Below, in pieces: positions 24,591 through 33,688 of a DNA stretch of 42,268 nt. Position numbers and translations under genes: made by a program. The notes beneath the pieces are model-generated. The model saw only the letters and a list, made by a program, of their open reading frames with translations, was not told the origin of the DNA and searched no databases. How positions within the stretch are numbered: position 1 is the first letter of the stretch; every line of letters starts with the position of its first letter. The stretch comes from Candidatus Melainabacteria bacterium (GTDB lineage Bacteria > Cyanobacteriota > Vampirovibrionia > Vampirovibrionales > Vampirovibrionaceae), in NCBI GenBank assembly GCA_902168245.1, contig CABHPA010000143.1, forward strand, positions 1 through 42,268, given 5' to 3'.

Positions 24591-25771
24591 GTTTGATGGC
24601 TGGCCAGTAACGCGTTGATTTGCGCTTCTGTAACCGCCTCGACCGTGGCGCGATAGACAGGAGACAACTGGTCGGGGTGCAATGTTTGTTGCCGAAGCAA
24701 CGGGGCGGGAGCCTGGCTTTCCGCCAGAGGAATCGGTTCCGCCGTGCTGAAGGCGATTACCCCATCTCCGCTGGTCGTATTCATGGCGCTGCCGGTTGCG
24801 CCAATGCCCAGGGCGGCTCGTTCCGCGATGGCATGTAGTTCTTGCGGCCCCAGCGGGATGTTGGTGGCAATCACCACCATAATGGAGCCTTGCCGCGACT
24901 GGGTTTGTGGCGAACGCTGATAACCGGCGGCCTTCTGCCGAAATCGGCTGTCCTGGCTGTCTTGCTTCCGTAAGGTTTCCAGGGAGATGCCAAGGGTTTT
25001 TTCTAGTCGGGCGCGAATTTCAGGGTTTAAATGTCGAAAGTGGCTGTGGTTCATGTTCACCAACACGCCGAGGGTATAGGTTCGCCCGCCCAGTTGCAAG
25101 ATTCTGGAGGCGGAGCCGATGCCCGCGTGAAGCTCGAACGAGCGCATGCCGGTTCCGGCGCCTACGCTACCCTGGGCCACCGGGCCGCTTTGGGCTTGCT
25201 CAATGGCCGTAACCGCATCTTCCGGGGTAATGGCGTCCAAATCCTCAATGGTGTTGAAATAGCCGTCATAGCATTCGCCCACCACGGGCAGTTGGCCGCT
25301 CCACAGGGTACCGCCCGGCTCTTTGGCGGGGTAATGCTTCAGGAAATACTTGAAAACGCCGGTATGCACTGTTCCCACCGAAAAAGTGTTGGTCAGCAGG
25401 ATGGGAGAATTAAGAATCCCGGCGCTTTGCAACGGCCCCAGGCCGGTCAGTTCCCCGTTGCCGTTCAGCCAAAGCCCGCTGGCCCATAGGCCAACCGTGG
25501 CCAGGTTGCCCGAATACGGCACAATGGCGGTCACGCCGGTGCGAATGTGGTGGGGCGTGTCTTTCTGGATGGTCACATGTCCCACCTTAACCTGCGGGAC
25601 ATCGGTAATGCTGTTCCAGGGGCCGGGCTGAAACTCCCATTGGGGCATTACAATTCGGGGTAAACTGGGCCGTGTCGCAGAACGTTCGCTAAATCCTGTT
25701 TGGCAACCAGCGTAGAGCAAGACGCTTGCCAACAAGCCCGCTGTGGTTATTTTCAGACTTCGTTTCAACAA
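24527..25771 (-). CDS. P1/S58 family (DmpA-type) peptidase, exported
   Basis: A 414-residue protein. The hydrophobic N-terminus (KITTAGLLASVLLYAGC) resembles a lipoprotein signal ending at Cys23, though Tyr rather than Leu sits at -3. Family motifs are ITDVPQVKVGHVTI (55-68), GVTAIVP, NSPILLTNTFSVGTV and GSVGAGTGM. GIGSASR is the region where DmpA-type enzymes self-cleave before the nucleophilic Ser (here G219-S220). Members are N-terminal nucleophile aminopeptidases that release D- or beta-amino residues. The start is TTG (a second TTG follows immediately). The C-terminal 40 residues are Ser/Pro-rich, and the final 21 codons are antisense to the neighbouring EEP gene. Confidence 0.85.
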   Translation of the reverse strand: MLKRSLKITTAGLLASVLLYAGCQTGFSERSATRPSLPRIVMPQWEFQPGPWNSITDVPQVKVGHVTIQKDTPHHIRTGVTAIVPYSGNLATVGLWASGLWLNGNGELTGLGPLQSAGILNSPILLTNTFSVGTVHTGVFKYFLKHYPAKEPGGTLWSGQLPVVGECYDGYFNTIEDLDAITPEDAVTAIEQAQSGPVAQGSVGAGTGMRSFELHAGIGSASRILQLGGRTYTLGVLVNMNHSHFRHLNPEIRARLEKTLGISLETLRKQDSQDSRFRQKAAGYQRSPQTQSRQGSIMVVIATNIPLGPQELHAIAERAALGIGATGSAMNTTSGDGVIAFSTAEPIPLAESQAPAPLLRQQTLHPDQLSPVYRATVEAVTEAQINALLASHQTHRPAPNSAPEPKATSTSTGR

Positions 25772-25832
25772 GGTTGCCTGCTTGCCCCTTCCCGATGCGG
25801 TCTTGTTTTAACCCAAGCGGGCCAACTGGCGG

Positions 25833-26369
25833 CTATTCCGCTGTAAAGCCAGGCCAGTTCCGGTCTTTGTCAGATAAAATGCGTTCCGTTGCCGGTGGCC
25901 ATTGAATATTGAATGCCGGGTCGTTGTATCGCGCGCCCTGCTCCGCCTCCGGTTTGTACATTCCCGCAACCTGGTAGAACACGGTGGTGTCATCCTCCAA
26001 GGTTTGAAAGCCATGCAAAAAGCCGCGTGGCACATAGAGCATGCGGTGGTTCTGGGCGCTCAACTCCACGCCAACCCACTGCAAATAGGTGGGGGAATCC
26101 GGGCGGATATCCACAATGGCGTCAAAAATGGCGCCTTGAATGCAGCGCACTAGCTTGGCTTCCGCGTAGGGAGCCTTTTGGCTGTGCATGCCGCGCAGGG
26201 TGCCTTTTTGGGCGTTATTGGAAATATTGGTTCGGGTAAACTCCACGTCAATCCCGTGTTGAACGGCGACGTCTTTTTTCCAGCCCTCGGCGAAAAAGCC
26301 GCGCTCATCCTGAATCTTCTCGATATCGATAATGAACGCGCCCTGGAGCCTGGTTTCCTGAAAGATCAC
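25833..26369 (-). CDS. rfbC: dTDP-4-dehydrorhamnose 3,5-epimerase family protein
   Basis: A 178-residue RmlC-type cupin. Visible are DERGFFAEGW (21-30), LRGMHSQ with the catalytic-type H62, VRCIQGAIFDAIVDIRPDSPT, VPRGFLHGFQTLEDDT and FYQV (Y132). RmlC epimerises the dTDP-4-keto sugar during dTDP-L-rhamnose synthesis for surface polysaccharide. I place the start at the GTG at 26369, because it forms a GTGA overlap with the methyltransferase stop and is preceded by AAGGGAG. A longer frame would reach an ATG at 26396. No rfbA, rfbB or rfbD is adjacent, so another dTDP-sugar product is possible. Confidence 0.88.
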   Translation of the reverse strand: MIFQETRLQGAFIIDIEKIQDERGFFAEGWKKDVAVQHGIDVEFTRTNISNNAQKGTLRGMHSQKAPYAEAKLVRCIQGAIFDAIVDIRPDSPTYLQWVGVELSAQNHRMLYVPRGFLHGFQTLEDDTTVFYQVAGMYKPEAEQGARYNDPAFNIQWPPATERILSDKDRNWPGFTAE

Positions 26370-27142
26370 GATTTGCTCCCTTCCGGCAGCTTGCATGCAA
26401 ACAATACCTGGAAATTCCAGTTGACCGGGAAGGGAACTTTACGCAAAAAGCGCAACAGGTTGGGGCTTTTGCCCGGATACCGCATGACAAAACGGTAAAT
26501 GGGCGGCACTGTGGGGAAAATTCCCTGGCGCGCCACAATTTGAAAACCAACCCGGCGGAACATCTCTTCATATTCCACAATGGGCCGATCGCCCGGATGA
26601 TGGCTGACGGAGGCGGTTCGCAGCAGGCGACCCCGGAACATCAGCTTGAGTCGGCTGGTAAAGTGGGCCAGGTTGGGGCAGGAAAACAGAATGGTTCCGC
26701 CCGGCTTTAAAACCCGGCGAATCTCTTTCAGAGCGATGCCCTGCTCGGTATACGCTAGGTGTTCCAGTACATCCAGCGCCAAAACAGTATCAAACGTATT
26801 GTTCTCAAAGGGAAGTTGAGTAATGCTGCCTTCTTTTACGTACTGAGAGGCGTAGTTTTTATCCACCCCGATGATGTCCCAGCCCTGTTGGGCGTATTTT
26901 TCAACCAGTACGCCCTCCCCGCAACCGGCGTCCAGCGTTTTTCCCCGCTGACAGCCGAAGCGCGACAACAGCTCGTCAATTACCTCTAACTTGTTGATGT
27001 AGATGGGGTAATAGCTCCAGTTGGGGTCCAGGTTGCGGTGGAACTCCCCTTGGCGGGAATATTCGCCTTTACGAACCGGCTCCTCAGGGAGGAGGCCGGA
27101 ATCTGGGAGTTGGGGCTGTGGCGCTGGCGTCTGTTCTGTCAT
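26366..27142 (-). CDS. Class I SAM-dependent methyltransferase
   Basis: A 258-residue methyltransferase of the UbiG/Methyltransf_11-like type. It has motif I LDAGCGEG (70-77), an acidic residue ending motif II (GVDKN, D94), motif LALDVLEHLAY (121-131) and IRRVLKPGGTILFSCPN. The first 40 residues are Pro-rich and probably disordered. It shares 4 bases with rfbC, implying coupled translation and a role in modifying a sugar or lipid of the surface-glycan pathway. The substrate cannot be read from sequence. Confidence 0.82.
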   Translation of the reverse strand: MTEQTPAPQPQLPDSGLLPEEPVRKGEYSRQGEFHRNLDPNWSYYPIYINKLEVIDELLSRFGCQRGKTLDAGCGEGVLVEKYAQQGWDIIGVDKNYASQYVKEGSITQLPFENNTFDTVLALDVLEHLAYTEQGIALKEIRRVLKPGGTILFSCPNLAHFTSRLKLMFRGRLLRTASVSHHPGDRPIVEYEEMFRRVGFQIVARQGIFPTVPPIYRFVMRYPGKSPNLLRFLRKVPFPVNWNFQVLFACKLPEGSKS

Positions 27143-27447
27143 GGCTTTAACTATGAAGATGGGATTTTGATTATCCTTCTTATTTAAGCATAAATGGGCC
27201 GGGGTTTATGTGGGGTTTGCCGTTCGACCTCTGGAAGGGAACCTGGGGGCGCCGGGCTGCGTCATGGGTCTATGGGTGGCGTGATTGCGGAAAGTCCTGA
27301 CCAGGGGGCTTTTTTCCTCAGATGCCACACCCGACGTTCAATTCAATGTATCATTCTTGATAGAATCTTATAGATCCTTTGTTAAAAGCCGCCCGTGGTC
27401 TCCTTGTGGTGAATGAGGCCAAAACGGGCCATCAGGTGCAATGACAG
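27143..27447. other. Divergent intergenic region (methyltransferase / nagB)
   Basis: 305 bases without a credible gene. A candidate promoter facing nagB is TTGATA (27357-27362), a 17-base spacer and a weak TGTTAA (27380-27385). A short CCTG/CAGG hairpin with T6 at about 27310-27316 resembles a terminator but has no upstream gene on that strand. Confidence 0.35.
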
Positions 27448-28179
27448 ATGTCTCCAGAACGTGAAACGGAGTCTTTGGCGGGCGTTCGCTTTGTCCGGCT
27501 GCCAAACGCCAATGCCGTCGGTGAGCAGGCGGCCCTCATGGTCGCCAATCAACTTGCGAACAAGCCGAATTCCACTCTGGTGTTTCCCACCGGCAAGACG
27601 CCGCTGCCTTTGTATCAGGCGCTTCGGCACATGCCGGAGCTGGACTGGCACAGCAGCCGTCTGTTTCAACTGGATGAATACGTGAAGCCCAAAATGGCTG
27701 GCCCGTTGCCATACGAAACCTTTGCCGAGTTTATGGATCGCGAGCTTTGGGACTACATTGCGGGCCATAAATTTTACATTCAGCATTATTTCCAGCAGCC
27801 AGCGGATTACGAACAACTGGTATTGCAGGGTGGTGGGCCTGATCTGGTGATTCTGGGCATTGGCGGCAACGGGCATGTGGCCTTTAACGAGCCGGGATCT
27901 TCCCCTGATTCGCCTACACGGGTGATTGAACTGGCCGAGCAGACCATGGTCAGTAACTTTGGCGGGGCTATAAAGCCGGGTTATCCTACCCAGGCCATGA
28001 CCTTGGGATTGAAGGCCATTCTTTCGGCGCGGGAAATTTTGCTGCTGGCCACCGGAGAAAGTAAAAAAGCCGTAGTTAAAGCGGCGTTTAGCCCAGAGAA
28101 CCCGCCTTCTTCCGACTGCCCAGCCTCTTGGCTGAAACGGCATCCCAATGTCACCATTATGACGGATTTTGATGTTTGA
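27448..28179 (+). CDS. nagB: Glucosamine-6-phosphate deaminase family protein
   Basis: A 243-residue NagB-type isomerase/deaminase: FPTGKTPLPLY (46-56), LDEYV (D75-analogous acid pair D76/E77), LGIGGNGHVAFNEPG (N141, H143, E148), AMTLGLKAIL and a C-terminal SDCPASWLKRHPNV. It converts GlcN-6-P to Fru-6-P and ammonia, recycling amino sugars. Asn in place of the E. coli D141 is, as I recall, the version found in Bacillus-type NagB, so it is not a defect. It is related to 6-phosphogluconolactonase, but the NEPG and ending motifs favour NagB. AGGTG lies about 10 bases upstream of the ATG. Confidence 0.87.
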   Translation: MSPERETESLAGVRFVRLPNANAVGEQAALMVANQLANKPNSTLVFPTGKTPLPLYQALRHMPELDWHSSRLFQLDEYVKPKMAGPLPYETFAEFMDRELWDYIAGHKFYIQHYFQQPADYEQLVLQGGGPDLVILGIGGNGHVAFNEPGSSPDSPTRVIELAEQTMVSNFGGAIKPGYPTQAMTLGLKAILSAREILLLATGESKKAVVKAAFSPENPPSSDCPASWLKRHPNVTIMTDFDV

Positions 28180-28467
28180 CGCGCTGTGGATTGAAATCTG
28201 CCGGGATGCTGTTAGAATATTGGCAGGGGTGTGCTAGGTTAGTCTATTCAGTGAGTCTGAGCGTTTAATGTCTATTATGACAATGTTATCGAAAGAACCG
28301 GAAACGTGAAGGCATTTATCTGTAGAAGTTGTTTCAAGCCCCCTCCAGTGACGACGACACGACATTATCCGATTTTCAAACAGAACCATGCACACCATAG
28401 CACTTGTTGAGACTATCTCCGTCTGAGAGAAGGAATACACAATAGTTTGGGACATAACGACCGCTTA

Positions 28468-31400
28468 ATGAAGACTTTGGACACCATAATCGATTTCAAT
28501 TTCGGTTATATCAAGCAGCAAGCCAAACCGGGAAGCTGGCGACGAGGCTATACCTACTTTAAGGAGAACCAGCTCCAGCATATTACCCTGGATTCCATTG
28601 GCGTACGCGCCAAAGTAAAGGGCAACTACAAGGAAGCCTACAATATCCAGCTAAAATTCAAAAAAGACCATGTGGAAGCCGTGTGCGACTGTCCCCTGGA
28701 GGAAACCTGGTGCAAGCATTCGGTGGTGGTGGCCCTGGAAGCGGTAAAACGGCATTACTGGCAAAAGTATTACCGCTTGCCCATAGAGGATGAAACGGTT
28801 ACGCACCTGGATTCCTCCGATTTTGAAGGCAATTACCGCTTTGTGGTGAAGCCGGACAAGCATCCCAAGCCCAAACAGATGGGCCTGAAGGTGGAAGACC
28901 GGGCTACCGGAAAAATTGTGCATAACCTGGAAACCGTGCTGCGGCAGGCGCTGGAGCAAGCCGCCGAAGAGGGCGAGGATAGCTTTAACAAGGCGCAAAA
29001 GCGGGAAATCTCGGTGATTCAGTTTGCTTTGAAATACGCCAAGGGCAAGCCGGATCATGGCTGGTTCCACATTCCGGTGGCGGAAGCGGATGCCCTGATG
29101 CAACTGCTGGCGCAAGTGGAAGAAGTGAGCAATACCAGCGGGCAACGGCTCATTTTTGAGCAGGATCCCCTGTTTTTGCTGTTGTCGGTGAATGCTTCCA
29201 CGGCGGGGAACGTGTTGGTGTCCTTGCATTGGATTCGTCAGGAGCCTTTTGACGCCTACCCGCTGGAAGAATTGACCATGTTTGGTCGGGATGTCCCCTG
29301 GGGCATGTACAAGAACAAGCTGTACCCCTTGTCCAACCGCCTGTCGGAGCTGCCAAGCTACCTCACCAAGTCCAGCTTCACCGATATTAAAGATGCCGAC
29401 GGCGGCAAGTTTATGTACGAAGAACTGCCCCTGCTCAAGAAAGTGGTGGATCTCGATCTGGCGGATGTGGTGCATCAGGCTACATTGCGTAAGAAACCGC
29501 CGGTCAAGATTGTCACCGTGGAGCTTTTGGATGAGGCCACGCTTAAAATCAGGGCCAGCCTGGAGTTTGATTACGATGGGGTCAAAGTGCCATTCAGTCG
29601 TAAAACGCCTGAAACGCCTTATGTAATGGTGACCAAAAAAGAGAAAAAGAAAAGCAAGGATAAAGAAAAGGATCAGGATTCCGAAGCGATTTATTGGGTC
29701 AAGCGGGATATCCACGCCGAGCATGAGGCGTATCAAGGTCTGCTGGATGGCGGCCTGGAGCCTTTGCAGACCAACCACCTGTTTGCCGAAGGCGATAACG
29801 CCATTGATTTTTATAACGTCACGCTCAAGCACCTGATGGAACAGGAAGTCGATCCGTGGCAAACCAAGTTCGAGAACGATATGAAGGCGCTCAAGGCGGC
29901 GGATCACCCGTTGCGGCTGCGGGGCCGGTTGGAATTCGCCCAGACGGTGGACTTGTTCATTCTCAAAATCGATTGCGTGATTGGCGAGAAGGAAATGACC
30001 CTGGACGAGGTGCAGCGCCACCTGATGCAGGGCAAAAAATACTTCTTCATGAAGGATCTCGGCTACATCGAAATTCCGCTGGCTGAAATTCTGTACTTTA
30101 TTAAAACCCTGGAATTCTTCGATTCCGAGAATATTGAGCAGGACACCTACCAAATCCAGACGTATCGGGCGGGCCTGATTGCCGAATTGCTGGATCAGGG
30201 CATTCACTTGGATATGAGCAAGAAATTCCAGAAGTTCTGGAGTGTGATTTCCTCCCAGCAGGCGATGGAGGACGTGGAAATTCCGGGCAATGTGCGCGCG
30301 GAGCTGCGTCCTTACCAGAAAGCCGGTTTCAACTGGTTGTGGTTCCTGTATTCTTACGGCCTGAACGGAATCCTGGCGGATGACATGGGTTTGGGGAAAA
30401 CCTTGCAAACCCTGGTACTGCTGCAACATGCCAAGGATCAGGACGGGCAGATGCCTTCGCTGATTATTTGCCCCACGTCCGTGGTGTACAACTGGGTGAA
30501 CGAGATTGCCAAGTTCACGCCGGAGTTGAGCGTGGTGAACCTGACCGGCACCGATCGCCACGGGCAGTACAAAAAAATCCAGGAAGCGGACGCGGTGATT
30601 ACCAGCTATGCTTTGTTGCGGCGCGATATCCGGGCGTTGAAGGAATACCCCTTCCGTTACGTCATTCTGGATGAATCCCAGAACATTAAGAACTACGAAT
30701 CGCAGACGGCAAGCGCCAGCAAGTCGCTGCAAGCCTCTCACCGTTTGGCGTTGTCCGGTACGCCGGTGGAAAACCGCCTGATGGAGCTGTGGTCGGTGTT
30801 CGATTTCCTGATGCCCGGCTTTTTGTACGACAAGGATGATTTTAAATACCGCTACGTGTACCCGATTGAGGAAAAAGGCAACCGGGATGCTGAACGTCGC
30901 CTGAAAAAGCAGGTGTTCCCGTTCATGTTGCGCCGCTTGAAGCAGGACGTGGCCAAGGATTTGCCGCCCAAAATCGAGGCGGTGTCCTACTGCGAACTCA
31001 CCGATGCCCAGCGCGACCTGTACCTGGAAGTGCTGGAAAAAACCCGCGAGGAAGTATTCGCCAACGTGGCGGACAAAGGCGTGGGCGGCTCCACCAACTC
31101 CATTTTTGCGGCCCTGTTGCGCCTGCGGCAAATTTGCTGCCACCCGCAGCTCATGGGCGAGGAACTCTCCGGCGGCTTGAAGGAATCCGGCAAATTCCAG
31201 GCGTTGAAAGAAATGATCGAGGAAGTGATCAGCGAAGGCCACCGAATTCTGTTGTTCAGTCAGTTTGTGGAAATGCTGAAAATTGTGCGCACCTGGCTGG
31301 ACAAAAAAGGCATCAAATACGAATACCTGACCGGCGAAAGCCGCGATCGGCATGTGATGGTGGATCGCTTCAACAACGACGACTCCATCCCCATTTTCCT

Positions 31401-31701
31401 GATGTCCCTGAAAGCGGGCGGTACCGGCCTGAACCTGACCGGGGCCGATTATGTCATCCATTACGATCCGTGGTGGAACCCGGCGGCGGAAGACCAGGCC
31501 AGCGACCGGGCGCACCGGATTGGCCAGACCAAGAGCGTATTTGTGTACCGCTTAATTACCAAAGGCACCGTAGAAGAGAAAATTCTTAAGCTGCAGGATC
31601 GCAAGCGCGATTTGGTGGACTCCATCATCGCCGCCGATCGTTCCGTAGGCAAGCTGCTCTCGTTTGAGGACTTGAAAGAAATTCTCTCGCCCGATTTTTA
31701 A
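28468..31701 (+). CDS. SNF2-family ATPase with N-terminal SWIM zinc finger
   Basis: A 1077-residue protein. A SWIM finger lies at about 73-84 (CDC...CKH, C73, C75, C82, H84). A long middle region (about 110-600) of the bacterial SNF2-associated type contains a Lys/Glu-rich insertion. The two RecA lobes follow: ADDMGLGKT (Walker A, about 637-645), DESQ (735-738, variant Walker B box), SGTPVENRL, LLFSQFVEM, MSLKAGGTGLNLT and the C-terminal AEDQASDRAHRIGQ. SWIM-SNF2 proteins are DNA-dependent translocases/remodellers; in bacteria they associate with transcription (RapA-like) or defence. No restriction or defence partner is adjacent. The start is ambiguous: AAGGA at 28430-28434 is better placed for an in-frame TTG at 28447. 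Confidence 0.92.
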   Translation: MKTLDTIIDFNFGYIKQQAKPGSWRRGYTYFKENQLQHITLDSIGVRAKVKGNYKEAYNIQLKFKKDHVEAVCDCPLEETWCKHSVVVALEAVKRHYWQKYYRLPIEDETVTHLDSSDFEGNYRFVVKPDKHPKPKQMGLKVEDRATGKIVHNLETVLRQALEQAAEEGEDSFNKAQKREISVIQFALKYAKGKPDHGWFHIPVAEADALMQLLAQVEEVSNTSGQRLIFEQDPLFLLLSVNASTAGNVLVSLHWIRQEPFDAYPLEELTMFGRDVPWGMYKNKLYPLSNRLSELPSYLTKSSFTDIKDADGGKFMYEELPLLKKVVDLDLADVVHQATLRKKPPVKIVTVELLDEATLKIRASLEFDYDGVKVPFSRKTPETPYVMVTKKEKKKSKDKEKDQDSEAIYWVKRDIHAEHEAYQGLLDGGLEPLQTNHLFAEGDNAIDFYNVTLKHLMEQEVDPWQTKFENDMKALKAADHPLRLRGRLEFAQTVDLFILKIDCVIGEKEMTLDEVQRHLMQGKKYFFMKDLGYIEIPLAEILYFIKTLEFFDSENIEQDTYQIQTYRAGLIAELLDQGIHLDMSKKFQKFWSVISSQQAMEDVEIPGNVRAELRPYQKAGFNWLWFLYSYGLNGILADDMGLGKTLQTLVLLQHAKDQDGQMPSLIICPTSVVYNWVNEIAKFTPELSVVNLTGTDRHGQYKKIQEADAVITSYALLRRDIRALKEYPFRYVILDESQNIKNYESQTASASKSLQASHRLALSGTPVENRLMELWSVFDFLMPGFLYDKDDFKYRYVYPIEEKGNRDAERRLKKQVFPFMLRRLKQDVAKDLPPKIEAVSYCELTDAQRDLYLEVLEKTREEVFANVADKGVGGSTNSIFAALLRLRQICCHPQLMGEELSGGLKESGKFQALKEMIEEVISEGHRILLFSQFVEMLKIVRTWLDKKGIKYEYLTGESRDRHVMVDRFNNDDSIPIFLMSLKAGGTGLNLTGADYVIHYDPWWNPAAEDQASDRAHRIGQTKSVFVYRLITKGTVEEKILKLQDRKRDLVDSIIAADRSVGKLLSFEDLKEILSPDF

Positions 31702-31737
31702 AGTGCTTCCTGAAGAAAACGTTCTTGCCGGTTAAAT

Positions 31738-33462
31738 TCAGGCGTAGCCGTAACTATAGCCGGAACCGTAGCCAAACAACGGGTTGTTGTTATCCAGCAT
31801 GGAATTACCATAGCCGGTACTTTTTTGGCTGTTGTAATAGCTGGTATAGCCGGACTGGTAATTGGGAGGCGGTTGCGGTTTATCGAAGCCGTAATGCTGG
31901 TTGAATTCCTCCCAGGTGGCAAAGCGTTCCTTGCGCTGGGTGCCTTCCGGCGCGCCGGTATCCGCTGAGCCGCCGCCCAGCATTTTATTGCCTTCGTATA
32001 GGGCAAAGGCGCCCCCGCCGCCCCACAAAGCGTATTTTTTCCACTTGCTGCCGCCTTTCTTGGCGGCCTCTTCCGCCACATCGGCTGGCGCCTTGGCTGG
32101 ATTGGGAAATTCCGCGGTTTTGCTGCCTTTGTTCAGGCGGCCTAGCGTGTCTTTCGGTGACTCCTGCCCGGCTTTTTTGAGCAAGGCATCATCAGCCTCC
32201 ATCTTTTTAGGATCCAATTTGTCCAGCTTGGCGGATGTTTTGGGATCCAGCACCAAATCTTCCTTGGTCAGTTTTTTACTGCCCGCGCCGAGTTCATCCA
32301 CTTTTTTGCCTGCGGGGTTCATGTCCTCCAGCGTTTTGCTGGCACCAACGCGTTTGTTGGCCCCGCTTTCCCCGGCTTTTTCCAGCAGCTTGCGGTCATA
32401 TTCCGCCGGGTTTGCCTTGAACTTTTGAGAAGCTGCTTCCACCTTGTTGGCGACTCCGGCATCCAGCGGTTTAACGCCTTGGCTACCCACCTCGCTACCC
32501 GGCCCGGATGCCAGCCCATGCCCTGGCGGCCCTTTGCCCATGCCTCCGAGTGCTTTTTTCTGGTTGGCTTCCCGCATTTTTTGCAGGGAATTGCGCGCCT
32601 GGGCGATTTTCTTTTTGCCCTTTTGGGCCTGCTGCGTGGCCACTTTGGAAAATTTGCTGCCCTGCCGTTTCATCACGGTGCTAATGCGTTTCATACCGTC
32701 GCCCGCTTTTTCCAGGGCCGCACCTGCGGCTTTTAATGCTTTTCCGGCCACCTGAAGGGCGGTTCCTGCGGCAATCATAGCCGCGCCCGCCGCAGCGGTA
32801 AATGGGTTGGACAGCAAGCCGCGCCCGGTATTGCTCATGGCTTCGCCTGCGGTGTTCATGGCAGTGCCTGCCTTATTGAGCGCGCCTCCCGCCATTTTCA
32901 TGCCATTGCCCGCAATGTCCTTCATCTGGCTCATCAGGTCTTTCTGGATGCCCTTGCGGTGCTGCATGTCCGCTTTGCTGGCCATTTGCCGGGTTTCCCC
33001 CAGGGAGCTGTTGACGGAACCCATGGAAGAAGTTCCGCCTCGCGCCGATGTTTCCTTGCTCACGTCCATCGCTTCGCGTTGCACTTGTTTCACTTCTTCG
33101 GTCAGCCCTTTGCCTGGGCCTTCGTTTTTTCCGGCAGACATGTTCGCTTTTTCCGCATGGTTTGCCTTGGATTCGGCGCTTCCCTTTTCTTTCTCCGCGT
33201 TGTGTCCCTCCTTGCTGGCGCTGCTGCCGTCGGTGCTGGTGCCGATGTCCAGTTTGCCCGGATCCACTTGCGGTTTAATCGCCGCGTCCAGTTTAGACAT
33301 GACGCCCTGCCCAGAGCCGGATGCAATCGGTGGGCCTTTGCCGCCCGCAGACGATTGAAACGAATTGGCCCCGCCACGGGTGGTATTCCCGCCGGAACGC
33401 GTTGTGGTATTGCCGCCATATGGCATTTGTGCGCCATAAAGCTCCACATTGCCTGTGCTCAT
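31738..33462 (-). CDS. Glycine-zipper protein with YGFDKP C-terminal block (paralogue 1)
   Basis: A 574-residue protein of unknown family. A Gly/Ser/Asn-rich N-terminus (1-110) precedes a conserved GPGKGL-TEEVKQVQ segment (115-128). A glycine-zipper region (about 183-260) repeats G-x-A-[LM]-x-x-A heptads on both sides of LLSNPFTA (216-223), suggesting two apolar helices in a hairpin. A basic Lys/Gln region and a charged, disordered linker follow. Then come a short hydrophobic stretch (KKYALWGGGGAFALY), a conserved ERFATWEEFNQHYGFDKP and a Tyr/Gly/Asn tail. The start is the ATG at 33462 preceded by AAGG; an in-frame extension to 33540 exists. The next gene upstream on this strand is its paralogue. 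No signal peptide is seen. Membrane insertion is inferred, not shown. Confidence 0.8.
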   Translation of the reverse strand: MSTGNVELYGAQMPYGGNTTTRSGGNTTRGGANSFQSSAGGKGPPIASGSGQGVMSKLDAAIKPQVDPGKLDIGTSTDGSSASKEGHNAEKEKGSAESKANHAEKANMSAGKNEGPGKGLTEEVKQVQREAMDVSKETSARGGTSSMGSVNSSLGETRQMASKADMQHRKGIQKDLMSQMKDIAGNGMKMAGGALNKAGTAMNTAGEAMSNTGRGLLSNPFTAAAGAAMIAAGTALQVAGKALKAAGAALEKAGDGMKRISTVMKRQGSKFSKVATQQAQKGKKKIAQARNSLQKMREANQKKALGGMGKGPPGHGLASGPGSEVGSQGVKPLDAGVANKVEAASQKFKANPAEYDRKLLEKAGESGANKRVGASKTLEDMNPAGKKVDELGAGSKKLTKEDLVLDPKTSAKLDKLDPKKMEADDALLKKAGQESPKDTLGRLNKGSKTAEFPNPAKAPADVAEEAAKKGGSKWKKYALWGGGGAFALYEGNKMLGGGSADTGAPEGTQRKERFATWEEFNQHYGFDKPQPPPNYQSGYTSYYNSQKSTGYGNSMLDNNNPLFGYGSGYSYGYA

Positions 33463-33632
33463 TTCGCCTTGTCGCCCCCAAATAATCGCCCTAATGCCCG
33501 TCAAATGCCCGAAAGAACCGCCCATACGGCAGTCATTCACAAGTGATCGGTATCCCTATCACTAATATAAAAACGGCAACAGGAAAAAAGTTGCCTAATT
33601 GCTTTTATTTTTTTGTGGGCTAACTGCTTAAT

Positions 33633-33653
33633 CCTGACGGCTTTCTCGTCAGG
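33633..33653 (-). terminator. Stem-loop downstream of the larger glycine-zipper gene
   Basis: A perfect 7-bp inverted repeat (CCTGACG/CGTCAGG) has a 7-base loop, 36 bases after the stop of the upstream paralogue and ahead of paralogue 1. No T-run follows directly on the minus strand, so it may be a partial terminator or an mRNA processing hairpin. Confidence 0.4.
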
Positions 33654-33688
33654 CAGTTTGCTTTTCTGTTTTGGGGCGTATAAATTTT

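Noticed and set aside
27868-27870. Asn in place of the NagB catalytic-region Asp (position 141)
   Set aside because: From memory, Bacillus-type NagB enzymes also carry Asn here, so I did not treat it as an inactivating change.
28651-31515. A 954-codon open frame antisense to the SNF2 gene
   Set aside because: It lies entirely within the SNF2 coding region, which has every expected helicase motif. The antisense translation has no recognisable motif, and its openness follows from codon composition.
32807-33546. Plus-strand frames of 183 and 195 codons opposite glycine-zipper paralogue 1
   Set aside because: They are antisense to a frame whose domain order is conserved in the neighbouring paralogue.
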